From Pezizomycotina sp. ARF18 (taxonomy: Eukaryota > Ascomycota): a DNA stretch of 36,576 bases. This document shows positions 11,150 through 23,647 of this stretch, piece after piece. The DNA is taken from contig AZLU01000319.1 of NCBI GenBank assembly GCA_002224055.1, positions 1-36,576 of the forward strand, given 5' to 3'. The position numbers were made by a program, and so were the translations under genes. The stretch's first letter is position 1; every line of letters starts with the position of its first letter. The notes under the pieces are model-generated. The model worked only from the letters and a program-made list of their open reading frames with translations, had not been told where the DNA came from and did not search any database.

Positions 11150-12695
11150 CATCGCGCAGGCCCTTTCGTATCCTAAACTCTAGTTCAAGATCTTAGAAAG
11201 ACGAGTAGGCGGGCCAATATCTCGCGACTGACTATTTCAGAACTTGAGCCCACGCTGCAGCTACAGTATCGCGAATAGGTACTTAGAATCTACAACATAT
11301 ATTGATGATACAATCCATTCTCAGCGACTCAATATTATTACGAGCGGTAAGATATGCTAGTAGCAGCGCGATTGGTTCAGCACACTGTAGAGGCGAAGCG
11401 AGGGGGCGTTGGTTTATTCTGTACTATGCACAATTCGTAGCTCAGCGAATTTCATATTATCGACCCCTTGTTTCTCAGCGCCCACATCACCTGTAGCCGT
11501 AATTATACCAAACTTCTTCAAATTGGCTATAACGAGGAATTCTATTTATATACATTAAAATTCAATGTCAAGAGTCTCGCGTACAGCTTGACTGCGGCGA
11601 TCACAGGTCATCCCGCGTGGCCGACGCTAGAGGAACCTGGATCTCCACGAGTAAGTCCCTTTTATGTTTTATATTCTGAAGCCGATACATTCACCGTGCA
11701 TATAATTAGTGCTTCCGGCTCGCCTAAAGCTTGATCGTCAACAAGCGAGCATGAATCGACAGGTTTACGAATTTGGAAGATGAACAGAGACGACGAGCCT
11801 GAGGGCGAAACTATTTCAAGGGGGTTTTTGCGGTCGAGGAGTAGGGGACGATAAACTTCCAAAACAAACATTTAAGGTGGAGCAGTCCCCGCGAAAAACG
11901 TGTTTGGCAAAAAAAGGAAAAACGATCAATTTTCCAAGACCTGATTCGTTTTGAAATAATTCGTCAGTATGACTTGATATGTTTTGCATGAGAATTGGTG
12001 GCAATGATCATCAAAAAGGTAATTCTCTCAACCATTTAGTTTAAAACGAGCAGATCAGCCGAAATCCGCCGCTTTCGTCGAGGAAACGGAGAAGTTATAC
12101 AGAGATTTTACTAACACGGAACAATGAACATCATCTAGGCCTACATATAAAGGTCGGCATTTGAGACATTGGGGATCCGCTATTCTGTATGACATTAAGA
12201 GAGCTTGTGCCTAGGGGCTTGGACTGAGACGCGATTAAGCCTGATTATTTGTATTCAATGATATAAGACCCTTTCACACGATACTTTGTGAAGGCCCAGG
12301 CGAAAACTGGCTTTCTAGTCTCAACGAACGTACAAGGAGGAGGTAGCTTCCAGGCCGTGGGCTGAGTCTTACTCCAGCACAGTTTCGCTAATTTGTTTCG
12401 TTTCCGTCCTGAATTTTTTGGAACTTCGGCTGTTGGGATGTCGCACGACACCTTTGATTTTGGGACCGAGGTATAATAAACAACGAATTCACTAAAAAGT
12501 GACACTTTCACTAAGTTGCTTCTATTAAAATATTGGGGAACTGGTATTGAGTTGTGAGTAAGCCTCACGGCCAAGAAAAAACCACACTAAATGCCCTGGA
12601 AATTAGGGACAATTTCCAGGCCTCCTCTTAGAAGTGTTTGAGGGCTACCTCTCGACGCTCCTCTCATGAGATACAAGCTGAGTTTCTTGCACATA
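11150..12695. other. No supportable gene; several weak open frames
   Basis: Open frames occur on both strands (11302-11734 plus; 11662-12004 and 12245-12574 minus, the last of 109 residues and rich in Lys, Pro and Ser), but none has a recognisable motif or convincing splice signals. A gtaagt-like donor at 11650 on the plus strand could follow the segment ending LEEPGSPR. May hold a further decayed gene. Confidence 0.3.
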
Positions 12696-12702
12696 AGGAT
12701 AG

Positions 12703-13287
12703 TTGCCTCAGCTAGTGATTAGCCTATCCAAGGCACTACTAGTCGGAAGAGCGATGATGGATTCCAAATTGGCTATTCGGTGTTTGATGAGAGTTTCTCC
12801 GATGGACCTTTACTTGGAGACGGCGTTTCAGAGTAGAAAATACTGTAGCCGCGGCGCCGCGACGTTCTTTTACAATATAATAAGAAATTTTGTAATGGGC
12901 GTTGCTGGAGTTTCACCAATTATTGTAACCTGCTCTCGGATCAGACCTTTAGCGTTGGCAATATATGAGAATGGCGGTCCAAAAAAAAGGCAATATGGAA
13001 GGCAAATGATAGTGTCTTTGCTTCGTCCAAGATTCCCCGAGCGCGAAACTAAAGGGCGGCCGTTCTATTATGTAATCCTAAATAGTAGAAGGATTGTAGC
13101 GTTAAGGATTATACTTGGCAGGTCCAAATGTTATCGAGTCCGAGGTCGCCGAAAGAAGCTCAACCTATATTCCAAGCGCTATATCCAATATTACAAGGAT
13201 ACACAGTCGAATAACGGAGAAATTACTCTTCCAACCTCACGCTTCAGAAAATCGTGGTATTCTATTCTTCCGCTTAAAAAGACATGA
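12703..13287 (+). CDS. Hypothetical ORF, 194 residues, possibly chance or part of a broken gene
   Basis: The longest uninterrupted open frame in the window. It is basic and aromatic, with PIIVTCSRIRPLALAIYENG and RPFYYVILNSRRIVALRI as its most protein-like stretches. The same DNA has a second frame that reads SDDGFQIGYSVFDESFSDGP (12757-12820), equally plausible, which suggests a decayed gene whose true frame changes rather than one intact protein. No signal peptide, no membrane segment and no family recognised. No neighbour shares its strand closely. Confidence 0.25.
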   Translation: MPQLVISLSKALLVGRAMMDSKLAIRCLMRVSPMDLYLETAFQSRKYCSRGAATFFYNIIRNFVMGVAGVSPIIVTCSRIRPLALAIYENGGPKKRQYGRQMIVSLLRPRFPERETKGRPFYYVILNSRRIVALRIILGRSKCYRVRGRRKKLNLYSKRYIQYYKDTQSNNGEITLPTSRFRKSWYSILPLKKT

Positions 13288-13289
13288 AA

Positions 13290-14618
13290 CCACTAGGTAC
13301 CATTACAGCCGATAATTTCAAACATTTCTGGAATTTGAGCATCTCCGTTAAAACTATTGATGATAGACTGAGCATCGGCTCTTTGGGGCGCGCTTCGCGC
13401 TGTGTCTCCCGGCGCGCCACTATAAATTACTTAAGTATGTTTCAAAAATCGAGCCGCAATCGGGCGGCTCAAGTTTGCGAAGAATTCTATTATTATCATT
13501 CTGCGTCGGCTGTGGAAATTATCCATTACATACCTTTTCGCCATTTTTGTATTTCGTTCAACTTCCAGCTCGGAGTTGTCAGCCAGTTATACTAATTTCA
13601 CACTACTCTCGGGTGCTGGATGTTTACTCATTTTCCACTACCGTCGCTGCAGTCTCTCTATATCTTCGTGTGTATCTGAGCAACTCAGGGTTTGGGGCTA
13701 TTTTATACTGATCGGCATCTAGAGGAAATGCCACTGCTTCAGGTTTCTCCCACACCCGAGTTGTGCTCTTCCAGACCAACGGTAACACACCACGCCATTA
13801 TCTCGTCTCTAAACGTTTCCAGTAAATTACACCAAAAGTATATTATCCTACAGCCAGAAAAGAAAAAAAAAGAAAGGAAAAAAGGGTGCTTCTTGAGAAG
13901 TAAGAAGTAGCGAGATTGAATCCCGTAGCGTTAAGCCGAAAGATTGAGACAACCCTATTTTGCGCGATTGTCCACACCGGACCGCTTCCTTAAGGATCTT
14001 GTAGAAAGTGGACTCTGGCGCAACCCCTCCTTGAATATATCCAAGCCTTCTAGTTATATGAGGGACGATATAGAGTAGAGCCAATTTTGACCCTGAACGA
14101 AAAAAGATAGTAGGTAACTAGTAACATGACCCTTTTCTGTTCGATAAGCGTTTCTCTCCCCAGATCTGCCATTCTCTCGTTAGTGTCCCTTTTCTGTCCC
14201 TCGTGGGTGGCAGGGCATGGATTTGATAAGACACAGCTGCAAATCATTAAGTATAACCTTGGAGTGCCTACATTTACTGCATGTCAATCCCTAGTTAATT
14301 TGAAAATATATATTTAAAGGACCTTTTCGCCACCCCGGTTTATTCTTTTTTTATTTTATGACTGTGCAACGAGGGGATGTAAATATTGTTATACGACTTA
14401 TAGTCTCATGCGACGGTAAACCTTACTGCTTCATATCCTTTCTAGCTGCGCTTGACCGCGTAAGGCTTTGACATAGCCAAAAAGAGTCGATCTCTTCTTT
14501 TTTTCTTTAATAATCTTGCTTTAGGAGTATCTGGCGTACACGGGAGCGAGCATTGCAACCTTTATATTTTATTGAGAAAAGTTCCTTGCTGCATCATTTT
14601 TGACAACTCCAAACAAAC
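13290..14618. other. Intergenic, no supportable gene; pyrimidine tract before the PTH11-like gene
   Basis: Short open frames on both strands overlap each other and match nothing I know. A purine-rich tract lies at 13858-13890. Upstream of the membrane-protein gene, 14490-14512 is a pyrimidine-rich tract (tctcttctttttttcttt), typical of fungal promoters, but no start site can be assigned. Confidence 0.35.
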
Positions 14619-15832
14619 ATGGGGGCTATCCCAACGGATTATGGCGAGCAGGTCGCCTTTACTGTAAGCATTTTGGATACCGTGGCCATTTCCTAGAAAT
14701 AAATCTTCTAACTTCTGTTTTAATATGCCTAGGTGGTCTTCTGTGTCCTCGTTTTCTTCACACTACTATGTGTACTCACTCGACTATACGTCCGCGTATA
14801 TCTGCGCGGGAAGTTTTCCTATGGAAGTCCTGGAATTGGTCCGACATTCTGGTCGTCATTGCATGGTTCGGTTCTTCATCGACTGCCTAATAAACTTCAC
14901 GGTTGTAGTCATCATGAAGTACACGCCCGGCAACACAGACGCACGCCACGACGAGCCGTCTTTTAAGCATGTGCGGCTAGTCAACTTTTACTTCGGTGTC
15001 AGCTTTTGGTTCTGGCTTTTCGTTATCAAAGGCGCACTTCTATGCTTTTTCAACGAAATAATACCCCGGAATATCTACAAGTGCTGGTCGCAATCAGGAT
15101 CGTCGCCGTCATGGTCGCTATTGGAGCTGTTTCGACGCTGATCTATGGCATGACGTGGTGCCAGCCGTTCGAAAAGTGGTGGTGAGTCACCTGTGAATTA
15201 ATCGTAATTTCCGTCTCAAATCACATTACTAAACGTATTTCTCTGTAGGGCTTGGGCGACGAGTTCTGCTGGGTGCATTACGAGGCCCGATATAGAGAGT
15301 CTATCTACCGACAAGTATGGCACGTTGGGCTCGACCTCATGAGTGAGTATAATCTTAATGATGTAGCGCCTCTAACTTCCGAATTCCAAAACTGATTTGC
15401 ATTTCCGCAGTCATGGCTATCCCAATCCCTCTTCTTCCTCAACTCCGCAGCATCACTACCCGCCAACGCATTGGTGCCGCGGTCATGCTCGGCCTCGGAC
15501 TCTTCTGCACCATTTCCGCCATCATCTATTCTCTTGCCATTCTTCAATGGGATCACGGCGCGTTTTACCACCGCGTCGGCGGCCAGTACCTGCAATACGA
15601 ACCTATTGTCGAGCTCGCCGCCACTATCATAATACAATGTGTCCCTTCGATACGCGTATTGCTCACGCGGATATTCAGCAAGGAAGTTAACCGAAAGGGT
15701 GTTGTGACACCGTACGGTTCTCGGAGCGGCGCGAGCAGCAGAAATGATAGTGCAAGTACGCAGGGCGGCGTTGCGAAGTATAAGGATCCTATGTTCGTCA
15801 GGATGAAGAGCACGAGCTGGAAAGTGGGCTAG
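14619..15832 (+). pseudogene. Fungal rhodopsin-domain (PTH11-like) membrane protein, frame-broken
   Basis: Seven-helix plasma-membrane proteins of this type are receptor-like; ligands are mostly unknown. Exon 1 (14619-14663) starts MGAIPTDYGEQVAFT and splices phase 0 over a 69-bp intron (14664-14732) into VVFCVLVFFTLL and RLYVRVYLRGKFSY. Then come WNWSDILVVIAWF, YFGVSFWFWLFVIKGALLCF, RIVAVMVAIGAVSTLIYGMT and CQPFEKWW. A 67-bp intron (15182-15248) and exon 3 (15249-15342, VWHVGLDLM) follow. A 68-bp intron (15343-15410) then leads to IMAIPIPLLPQLRS, RQRIGAAVMLGLGLFCTIS and a hydrophilic Ser-rich tail. The DLM-IMAIPIPLL junction across the last intron fits the family exactly, so the ATG at 15413 is not the start. 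Frame breaks near 14838, 14868, 15083 and 15255 (the last in a GGG run). Repaired length about 336 residues, normal. Decayed gene or uncorrected indels. Confidence 0.85.
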
Positions 15833-15839
15833 GCCATAC

Positions 15840-17035
15840 GGTTGCACTGCATGGTCACACTACGGAAATAGTAAGAACTGCTAGGTTTTGAGATGCAACG
15901 ACGAGGACCTTGAACGGCAAACTTGTGAGGCACTACGCGTCTATGTGATGATATATTCCTTTGTGTTTCAATTTTACGGCGATTTGGGAGCTGCGGGGGG
16001 ACTTACGACCACAACCAAATTTAATTCTGTAAATAATAGTCATGTCATTAACTGCGTTGAGAGTTTCGCATTAGCTGGGCATTCTACGGGATATTCACTT
16101 TCATAGTAATTATACATTCTAATTCAATCTAATGTATTATTCAGAAGGCAGAGCTCTAGAGTCATGCAAGGAAACGCATCATCAGCTCGTATCTTCGTCA
16201 ACGATCAAGTGAACAATTGCTTCAGAAATACCGCCCGCGCGGGGTTGCTTCCCAGACCATATTGCGCTATGGCAAATCCACGCTTTCTTGTTTAAATTAA
16301 AACGGAAATTGCCCGATACCGAATGTTGCACAGCCATGAACTGGCTTGGGTCCATTGGTCGTTCAACGTGAGAGCTTCGTTTAGCTGTTGCAATACTCGC
16401 AATTTTGCCCCGATGTTCTGCAGCTCGAATTAACCCTTTGGCGATAACTCGGTCCTGCTTGCTTGTACTTAAACATTTCAGCTCCGCTCTGCTATTGCAA
16501 GCTCAGTATGGTTTAATTAATTTTGACTTCACGGTTTTATAAATATTTTAATCAGCTTATTTATTGCTCAATCACAACATAGTTTAATATTTAAAGCTTT
16601 AGTAAAATATGGATATTCTAATTTTAGACTCGAATCCTGAGTATTTGATCCTGAAAAGTGTTTAGAAAGAGAACAATATTATATTGATTATTAAAACCTG
16701 AATATAATATATTAAAAAAAGCGGGTTCATCTTTAGGGTATAAACAATCTGAAGAAGCTCGACTAAGATGACAGGGAAAAAACTTGCTGTGTCCTATCAT
16801 AATCTTTCATGATCTGCCGGCCGTATAGAGCAAACGGACCCGAGCTTGGGAATTTTAGGATGTAACTTCGCCATATCTGTCGACGTTTCACTACGTTATA
16901 AAAGACGTCGATAAGAGCGTTTCTGAGTTATATGTATACGAACTCAATTTCTGAATCTCCATCTCGTTTAACCGGTTATACCAGTAGCTGGGTTGCTTTT
17001 TAAGACCCTCAGGTATAATCTAAAGGTATATGTAA
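15840..17035. other. Intergenic, AT-rich in its middle, no gene seen
   Basis: Holds the 3' side of the PTH11-like gene and the 3' side of P2 (tail-to-tail). 16500-16730 is AT-rich but keeps CA and TG, so it does not carry the RIP-like signature of the left end. One 72-residue open frame (15888-16106) has no supporting feature. Confidence 0.4.
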
Positions 17036-19773
17036 TTAACTACATGGGGACTCAATCATCGCGACTTTTATCTCCATAGCCTTCTTAACAATGTCATTGG
17101 TCATGAGTTGAAGGGTGTCGGAGCTCAAGCCTGGTACATTCAGGATCTCCTCCTCCGCGTCTTCTAATATTTTCAGTTCCCCCCTGTTTTTTCAAGTCTC
17201 TCCAGGTGTTTGCCACTGTATGTTCTACGATTCATTGGCAGTTGCTCTCCGGAGCGCCTCCAAACTATTTCATCTCCGCTTTAACCTTGTCAACGAACGC
17301 TCTCTCGGCTCGGAACGGTGGATGCTTGTGAGCTTGATGCTCGGGACCCGGAAGAGGTTCCAAGAGGAGACAAGGCATCCCGCGAGGCCAATTCAAGTGC
17401 CCCATCGTCGTGGGCGAGAAGAGAGGAGTCTTTGAATGAGCTCCACTTCCGTGGACTTGGAGATATCAAAAAAGGAGGATCGTCTGTAGGCGACTTCTTA
17501 AAAGACGGATGATTTCTGCTAAACGCCATGGGCCGTTGTTTTCAGAGCACCTCTGACTAGGGGGATTGTCGGTTCTCCTTCCGAATCGCTCATCGAGGGC
17601 GAGCGCGGCCTGTTATCCGCCATGGTATCGCCTCGTTGGTGGAGCTCGTTGCCCTAAGATACACATGCGGTTAACCGGTGACAGATGAACCACGCATAGA
17701 TTGATGAACTTACAGGCGCTCTTACTACCACGGAGATCCTACTGTTAGATCCCGTTCGGGTGCGCTTGAGAAGAACTGGAGTATCTTCTTCACGCCCCTC
17801 AACATCCTTAGGTTGTTCAGCATCAAATTCCTGAGACATCACCTCGTTTGCTGTGGTTCGGGAAAGCGACCGCTTGCGCTTGCTCTTCTGCCGGGCTCGC
17901 TGTGACATCTTCTTTACCTCGTCAGGGAGATCATCGTACACGGGCTTAGGTCCCAAAAGATCTTCCCAGCCGTCTTCGCCCTTCTCGGCAAGTGTTACGT
18001 AATGCTGGCGAACGAAGAAAGGCGGTTTCTTTCTGCTCCCCGGCGCGCACGAAAGAGATTATATCGTCCTTAATTAGAAGGGGAACCAGGTCGTAGGTTT
18101 TAACCTTTAAGAACGACAGGTTGTCCATAAAATAATGCTGGAATTCTCTAGGCGCGACGACGGAATACCCCTTCGTCTCAGCCCACCGCCGGGTGCAGGA
18201 ATCTGTTCTCATCCTCTTTAGAGAACGACGGCTTTATATTCAAGTCGCGCTCTGAATTCGATACCCCACATTAGCCGTTTTATCCGATTATTATCAAGAA
18301 GCGCTCAAAGTGCCCAATCAGCAAACTAGAACCAACAGGGAACGCTTACCCAAGCAATGTAGCACAATATCGCGAAGCCTGGGGATCTCGAGGTAAGTCC
18401 TCAGCTTCCTCCACTCGCCTCCTTTGTTTCCGCCCACTACCGCGTCAGGCGCGGCTCGTCGTCCTCACCGGCGGCCGGTGCCGGAGGTTGGGGAAATCAC
18501 TAACTTAGTCTCGCTTCTGGGGGTCGCGCCTGTTGAGACTTGGTCTCGCTAGGAGCGATTGAAGGACGCGCACTAGCGCCCGCGGGCATCCTGTATTCCT
18601 CGGGCCAAACGACCCTACCTTTGGGTTTCTCGTAGAATAGGTACAGTTTGAGAGGCGCTCAGAGTCATAGTAGCTGGTGCACGCCTTGCATGCGGGCTTA
18701 TTACCGTCACACTGTATTGTTTTATTTTATTAGATGACTATGCGACTATTCTTTTAGTGAACTCGGGAAAGGGTTTTACTCACGGCTCTATGGCGGTAAA
18801 TGCATGGAAGACAACGGCTATGTTCCGTCGCGATAGGGTGAGAATCTGAGATGTAAACCCTGTGGTCCCGCTGCTAGCCATAGGGTGCGTTCCGGCTTTT
18901 CTTCCTCTCGAAGTAAAGAGGCACCAAGCGGGCCATCATCTCCGCCGTCTGGTTTAATCTTACAGGCTGATGTCGAGTTATCCGCGTGCTGGTGTCGTCG
19001 GGATTCCCCAGCCCGGTCAGCCGGTATATGGGGCTGCTGAATCACAGGGGATCAGAAAGCCATCTTCGTCGAACGCAGCCCAATTCTTCGAGCTGTATAT
19101 GATCCAGCCCAAGTAACATAGGGGGGATAGCTCTTGCAGGCCCTTGTCACAGATCTGAGTGCCCAAATGGTATCTCCGAATATCTTATCAGAAAATCGTC
19201 GGCGTCGCCGGCCCGCTGGTCTCTTACCGTGTTAGAACGGCGGTAGATATGATTTCAGAAGTCGTTTCGTTTCTGGGACCCAATCGGGCAGCAATTTGCC
19301 TATCTTTGGCAAGAGATTCATCGGCCTGCGTGCCTTGGAGACGCGAGGCGGAACTGGTCCATCCGCTTGTGCTCCACAGCTCAGTACGGACGAGCTTGAT
19401 GTATCTCGCTTCTCTTTTATGTCCCTCCAACTCCGCTATCTAGATTGGCACTCTTTAGCGCGTCAGGATATAGGTCCGACCCACCGCCGGTGGCTATAAA
19501 CGCCCAGAAAAATTCGGACATCGGATTCGGGAAGATCACGAATGATTCAGCAGCGCTCTCTTGAGCCGCTGAACTGCCTCAGCTGTTCAGCTTATCAAGC
19601 GTCATGATATATTGTAGAGCACGGTAGATATCTTTGCGCAGCGCGCCGTCCAGTAAGATTGCGCGGTGCATATCTTCATGTAATACTGAGCTCCTTGTGC
19701 AGTCTCATGACCATCGCTCGTCGCTGAGGTTGGCGTGAAAGGCCGGTCTGAGTGTCCCCCAAGAACCTGACAT
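17036..19773 (-). pseudogene. P2: member of the Zn2Cys6 / APREF / GWED family, frame-broken
   Basis: Read 19773 to 17036. A Ser/Thr-rich leader (FTPTSATSDGHETAQG) leads to the N-terminal helical domain (HEDMHRAILLDGALRKDIYR near 19670, then EFFWAFIATGGG). An open segment, LGWIIYSSKNWAAFDEDGF, and a linker follow. The zinc cluster is RCLPCIYRHRA (to 18784), a 72-bp intron (18712-18783), then CDGNKPACKACTSYYDSER and a sixth Cys; all six are present. The linker reads RVVWPEEYRMPAGASARPS, one base out of frame after aaagg at 18618. Then GGEWRKLRTYLEIPRLRD, a 98-bp intron (18252-18349) and ERDLNIKPSFSKEDENRF. GYSVVAPREFQHYF lies at 18135-18170 and DGWEDLLGPKPVYDDLPDEV at 17920-17972, followed by a basic KSKRKRSLSR stretch. 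A 60-bp intron (17654-17713) precedes the acidic exon (MADNRPRSPSMSD), and the tail carries EDAEEEILNVPGLSSDTL. The zinc cluster is the best preserved of the five. The organisation implies a nuclear protein; function unknown. Confidence 0.75.
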
Positions 19774-20412
19774 GATATAGTTTTGCGATCCTGATTTTAC
19801 CACCGGGCAGCAGTAACTTGTTATCACTTCCGCGTAGCTGTTCGCCTGTTCGTGATGACTCTAACCTCACGTCGAGAGTTTACCTTCGTTCGTTGTTTGT
19901 TTGGAAACAAAAAGGGGTAAGAACCTCGACCGCAGTTGTTGGGGGAAATTGGATTAACCCACTAGCGCGCGACGCCAATTTTAAGCTGATTATACCATTG
20001 GCTGATCAATCTTATCTCCCGGTTACTCCCGCGCTGATACGGCTTTTTCGGAGAGCTCATCCCGTTCATTTCGAGGCTCAAAAGCGGAGGTGAGGGTTAG
20101 TATTTTGCCGCAGCAGCAATTGGAAACTTCGATCATATCTACTCTTTGACCTATAATTTGCACATACATTATATATATATCTTTCTATTGCAGATACTTC
20201 TTCTTCCTCGCCTTATCCGATAGTGAGACAATTGAGATATTGGTACTCCCGAGTATCTATATTTTGTTCTTTCCTGGTACACCATATTACACTCTTTGGG
20301 TGATCGGGGGTGCTTTTTCTATTATGAACATTCAAGGAATACAAATGAAGTCAAAATTATAATCATTACAAAGCGATAAAAGGCAAAACAGCCATGAAGG
20401 AGTAGAATAAGA
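19774..20412. other. Spacer between P3 and P2
   Basis: Short spacer between two same-strand family members. An open frame on the plus strand (19818-20093) is antisense to the P2 5' side and has no recognised motif. No repeat arms or target duplications were seen that would mark the duplication breakpoint. Confidence 0.4.
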
Positions 20413-23400
20413 CTATAAACAGCTGTTATATACAGCTAATAGTCGCCGCGACGACTTTATGATGTGTTTGAGCTTCTCCGCATTCATCAGAGCATATAAC
20501 TCAGTATCTCTTGTCCTCGGGAGATAAAAGATCCGTACTATCAAAACCTCCTCCGCTTCCTGCCATTTATTCAACTCGTTCCCTTGGGAACCAATTGCGT
20601 CTCCAACGTAGCTTTTACTGCCTCCTTTATCTTCTCATTACTTTGGATTTTAGCGAATGACTCGAATCCTGCGATTTTAGAGTTGAGAGATTCGATCTGA
20701 GGGCCTACGATATCGGCAACACGGCGAAGAGTCTCGGAAGTGGCGACTACTTCGCTAGCAGCATCATGCGCACCGACGTCGTCGCCTCGGGAGATTTCTC
20801 TTGGGCTTTAGATAAAGGACCGGCGGGAAGGTCGTTTTTATCTGTATCGGACTTGGGTTCTTAGCCTAGTTTCAAGAAAATCGAACCGCTCGAACCGCGC
20901 TGCTGAGACTCTTGCGGAATCTTCTTGATCGGAGTAAGAGGAATGGTCAGACTCCTCCGCTTTGACTCTGAGTCAATTCGGATGGCGGACTCCTGATTGT
21001 GTCCAGTTAGCTTCATCTCAGATTCGTCTGAAGCGCTGACAGTCCCCTGAGAATTGAACGTGATAATCATTAGTTAATAGTACTGGACAGACCAACAATA
21101 GAATAGGGAAAAAAATCATCACGAAGAAGAAACAAAAACTTTATACATTCGCGTATAAAAGAACAAAGGTAGGGCGGCGAATGGAAGAGACCATCGCTAC
21201 CTTGTAGTAGGAAAGCGAGGACNNNNNNNNNNNNNNNNNNNNNNNNNNNNNNNNNNNNNNNNNNNNNNNNNNNNNNNNNNNNNNNNNNNNNNNNNNNNNN
21301 NNNNNNNNNNNNNNNNNNNNNNNNNNNNNNNNNNNNNNNNNNNNNNNNNNNNNNNNNNNNNNNNNNNNNNNNNNNNNNNNNNNNNNNNNNNNNNNNNNNN
21401 NNNNNNNNNNNNNNNNNNNNNNNNNNNNNNNNNNNNNNNNNNNNNNNNNNNNNNNNNNNNNNNNNNNNNNNNNNNNNNNNNNNNNNNNNNNNNNNNNNNN
21501 NNNNNNNNNNNNNNNNNNNNNNNNNNNNNNNNNNNNNNNNNNNNNNNNNNNNNNNNNNNNNNNNNNNNNNNNNNNNNNNNNNNNNNNNNNNNNNNNNNNN
21601 NNNNNNNNNNNNNNNNNNNNNNNNNNNNNNNNCAAGAGGCCTCGTGTACTTCGGGTTTGAAGAATCTGGTAGCCATGATTTCCTTTGAATGTCAGGTTTT
21701 CAAACGCCAGATCCCGCTCTATTTCCAGTGATCATGATTTGCAAAAGGCATCTGGTTACTCCACGTTGAACTTTCAAACGCAGCAGTCGGAAACGTACCA
21801 ATAGATAACTACGATTAGATCTGAGCCTTTCAATTTGATTCTGTCTGTAGGCGTTCCATACCAGCTCGTCTCCTTTTCGTTTTGGCGTTTGAGAGGGCTA
21901 CTAAAGCGGAGGCGTCAGGGTGACCCCCGTGATATTCGTAGAAGGCGCCGGGGCCGCTGTGCAAGGATTCTTGTTCTGCTGACTGTACACCCTTCCGCCG
22001 AGGTCGCTTGTTGTGAGTCTAGGCGGGCAGGTCATAGCTATATTCACAGACTGCAGATCCGCCTGGATGGATAGAGCAGGAGACATTGCGAGCATGTAGG
22101 TTGCTTCTGGTCACACTAACGGCAGGAAGGAAAGGAGTACCTTTAGGTTATGAAAGATGTAGCAAATGTGCATAAGCAAGTGGAAGAGCAGTGGAACATC
22201 GGAGGAAAACCTACTCCTTGTTTTGTAATCGCAATGCAGACACTATCTGTCGTGCTGCTTGGACCTCCGGTGCGGCAACCACGTGATTGGACATAGATTG
22301 TATGCGAGCGTCTGTCTCTACTTCCTGAGCGTTTGAAATGTCCGTTTGTATCTCGGCGGCTCTTTTAGGGAATGCTGGACTTGGGGTTCTTTTGTCGCGT
22401 CCGTATCAGGTTCCGTTGATTCCATAGGCGCAGTTGCACTTGTACAGGACGCCTAGGTTCACCTTGGAACCAGTCTTTGATCTTGTATACTATCGCTCGG
22501 CACGGCATTACGCATACTCGCATTCGGGGTGCCCAGTTCTTCAGTTCCGCTTCGCATTTGACTGTGTCTCGGAGCTGGCGACTTGTTACCGGTGGAGGGG
22601 TGTTTCTTCCATAGCGGCGTTGGGCGCACCTTGCTGGCTCCCCATCGTGTTTGAGGCGCTAGCGGCGCTAAGTGAGGGCTGATTGCTCTGGGACTTTGGA
22701 ACATCCCTGTAGGCGCTCGAATGTGAACTAGGGACTTGAGACCATTCTAGAGGTACGAGAAACCCTTGGGATCTTCCGCGGCCCCGATTTCAGTGCGTTG
22801 CGCGAGCGTGAGAGGAGTATTTCCTCTAATCGTGATGGTGCTGGTCCCCGGGTCTTTTAACTTTGACAATGTTCTCTACGTCCTGTGTGAGTATAATAAT
22901 GTCGCGCCTTCCACCCAAAATGGATCCGTGAGACGACAATAAATCTGCAGTTTATCACAATTTTGGCAATCTCTGTCGCCTGGGTGTATGGTTGGATAAC
23001 TCAGCCAGGCAACGTAGCAGCAAATCGTCATTGGTCCTCTCACAGTGGTCCAAGAATGCCTGAGTGCAGACTTGGTCCAGTTCTTGGAAATGATGTTTAT
23101 GAGAGATAGTCGGCGTTGTTTGAGGGCTTGCGCGTCCTATACGTGACCGCCATGGTGAAAATCGCTCCCACTGCGGATCGGCGTTGAGGGCTTTTAAATC
23201 GGGATATATCGGTGGATCAGAGCTGTATTACGAAGTCCAGAGCATTTCTTGCGCACTGATCTGCGTTCTGATTTCCTGCAGTGGCTAGAATAGCTGATTT
23301 GATTGCTTCGACGGCTCTATGTTGATCTGGCCGAGAAAGTTGACTGATGAGGCGATAGCGGCGCCGACATTTAGATGGCCGGTGTCGCCCGCTAGAATCT

Positions 23401-23647
23401 GGCGGACATGCTCTGTGATACTAGGGTAAGCAATGTAAAACGAAAGCAAGGACTGCTTAAGCTACAAGGTAGTCAATTGGGTGGTGTCTACCATCCCGCT
23501 TCGGGGAATTATGAGAACTCCTAATGAGGCCTCGTGCTGTATCAGCACGGGCTGAAAGAATGGTCCTTGATTGTTTAGGGGCTGCGCAACAGGGGTATGA
23601 CAGCCTGATGGGATTGTATCGTGTTCATGTTGTGGGTTGGCTTCCAC
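20413..23647 (-). pseudogene. P3: member of the Zn2Cys6 / APREF / GWED family, with assembly gap
   Basis: Read 23647 to 20413. A Pro/Gln-rich leader (MEANPQHEHDTIPSG), a 53-bp intron (23413-23465) and the N-terminal domain (EHVRQILAGDTGHLNVGAAI, later DHCERTNDDLLLRCLAELS) come first. The segment RRDIIILTQDVENIVKVK is hydrophobic then acidic. The zinc cluster is CLHCDYKTR (22242-22216), an intron of about 99 bp (22116-22214), then CDQKQPTCSQC and a sixth Cys in SRRICSL; a TAG sits directly before the first Cys. The linker has a basic KRPRRKG. RQNQIERLRSNRSYLL leads to an 80-bp intron (21719-21798) and ERDLAFENLTFKGNHGYQIL. The gap at 21223-21632 removes the APREF/GWED part. After a 100-bp intron (21047-21146) come GTVSASDESEMKLTG, the coiled coil VADIVGPQIESLNSKIAGFE and the tail WQEAEEVLIVRIFYLP ending in TAG. 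Several frame changes and stops. Confidence 0.72.
21223..21632. other. Assembly gap (410 N)
   Basis: Run of 410 undetermined bases inside P3, between the GYQIL motif and the third conserved intron. By comparison with the other copies it should hold the end of the APREF motif and the GWED motif. Confidence 0.95.

Noticed and set aside
15413-15832. MAIPIPLL... as a separate 139-residue gene
   Set aside because: The preceding 68-bp intron joins it in frame to the DLM end of the upstream exon, as the family requires, so this ATG is internal.
15305-15847. 180-residue open frame on the minus strand
   Set aside because: Antisense to the last two exons of the PTH11-like gene, whose protein motifs and splice sites are clear.
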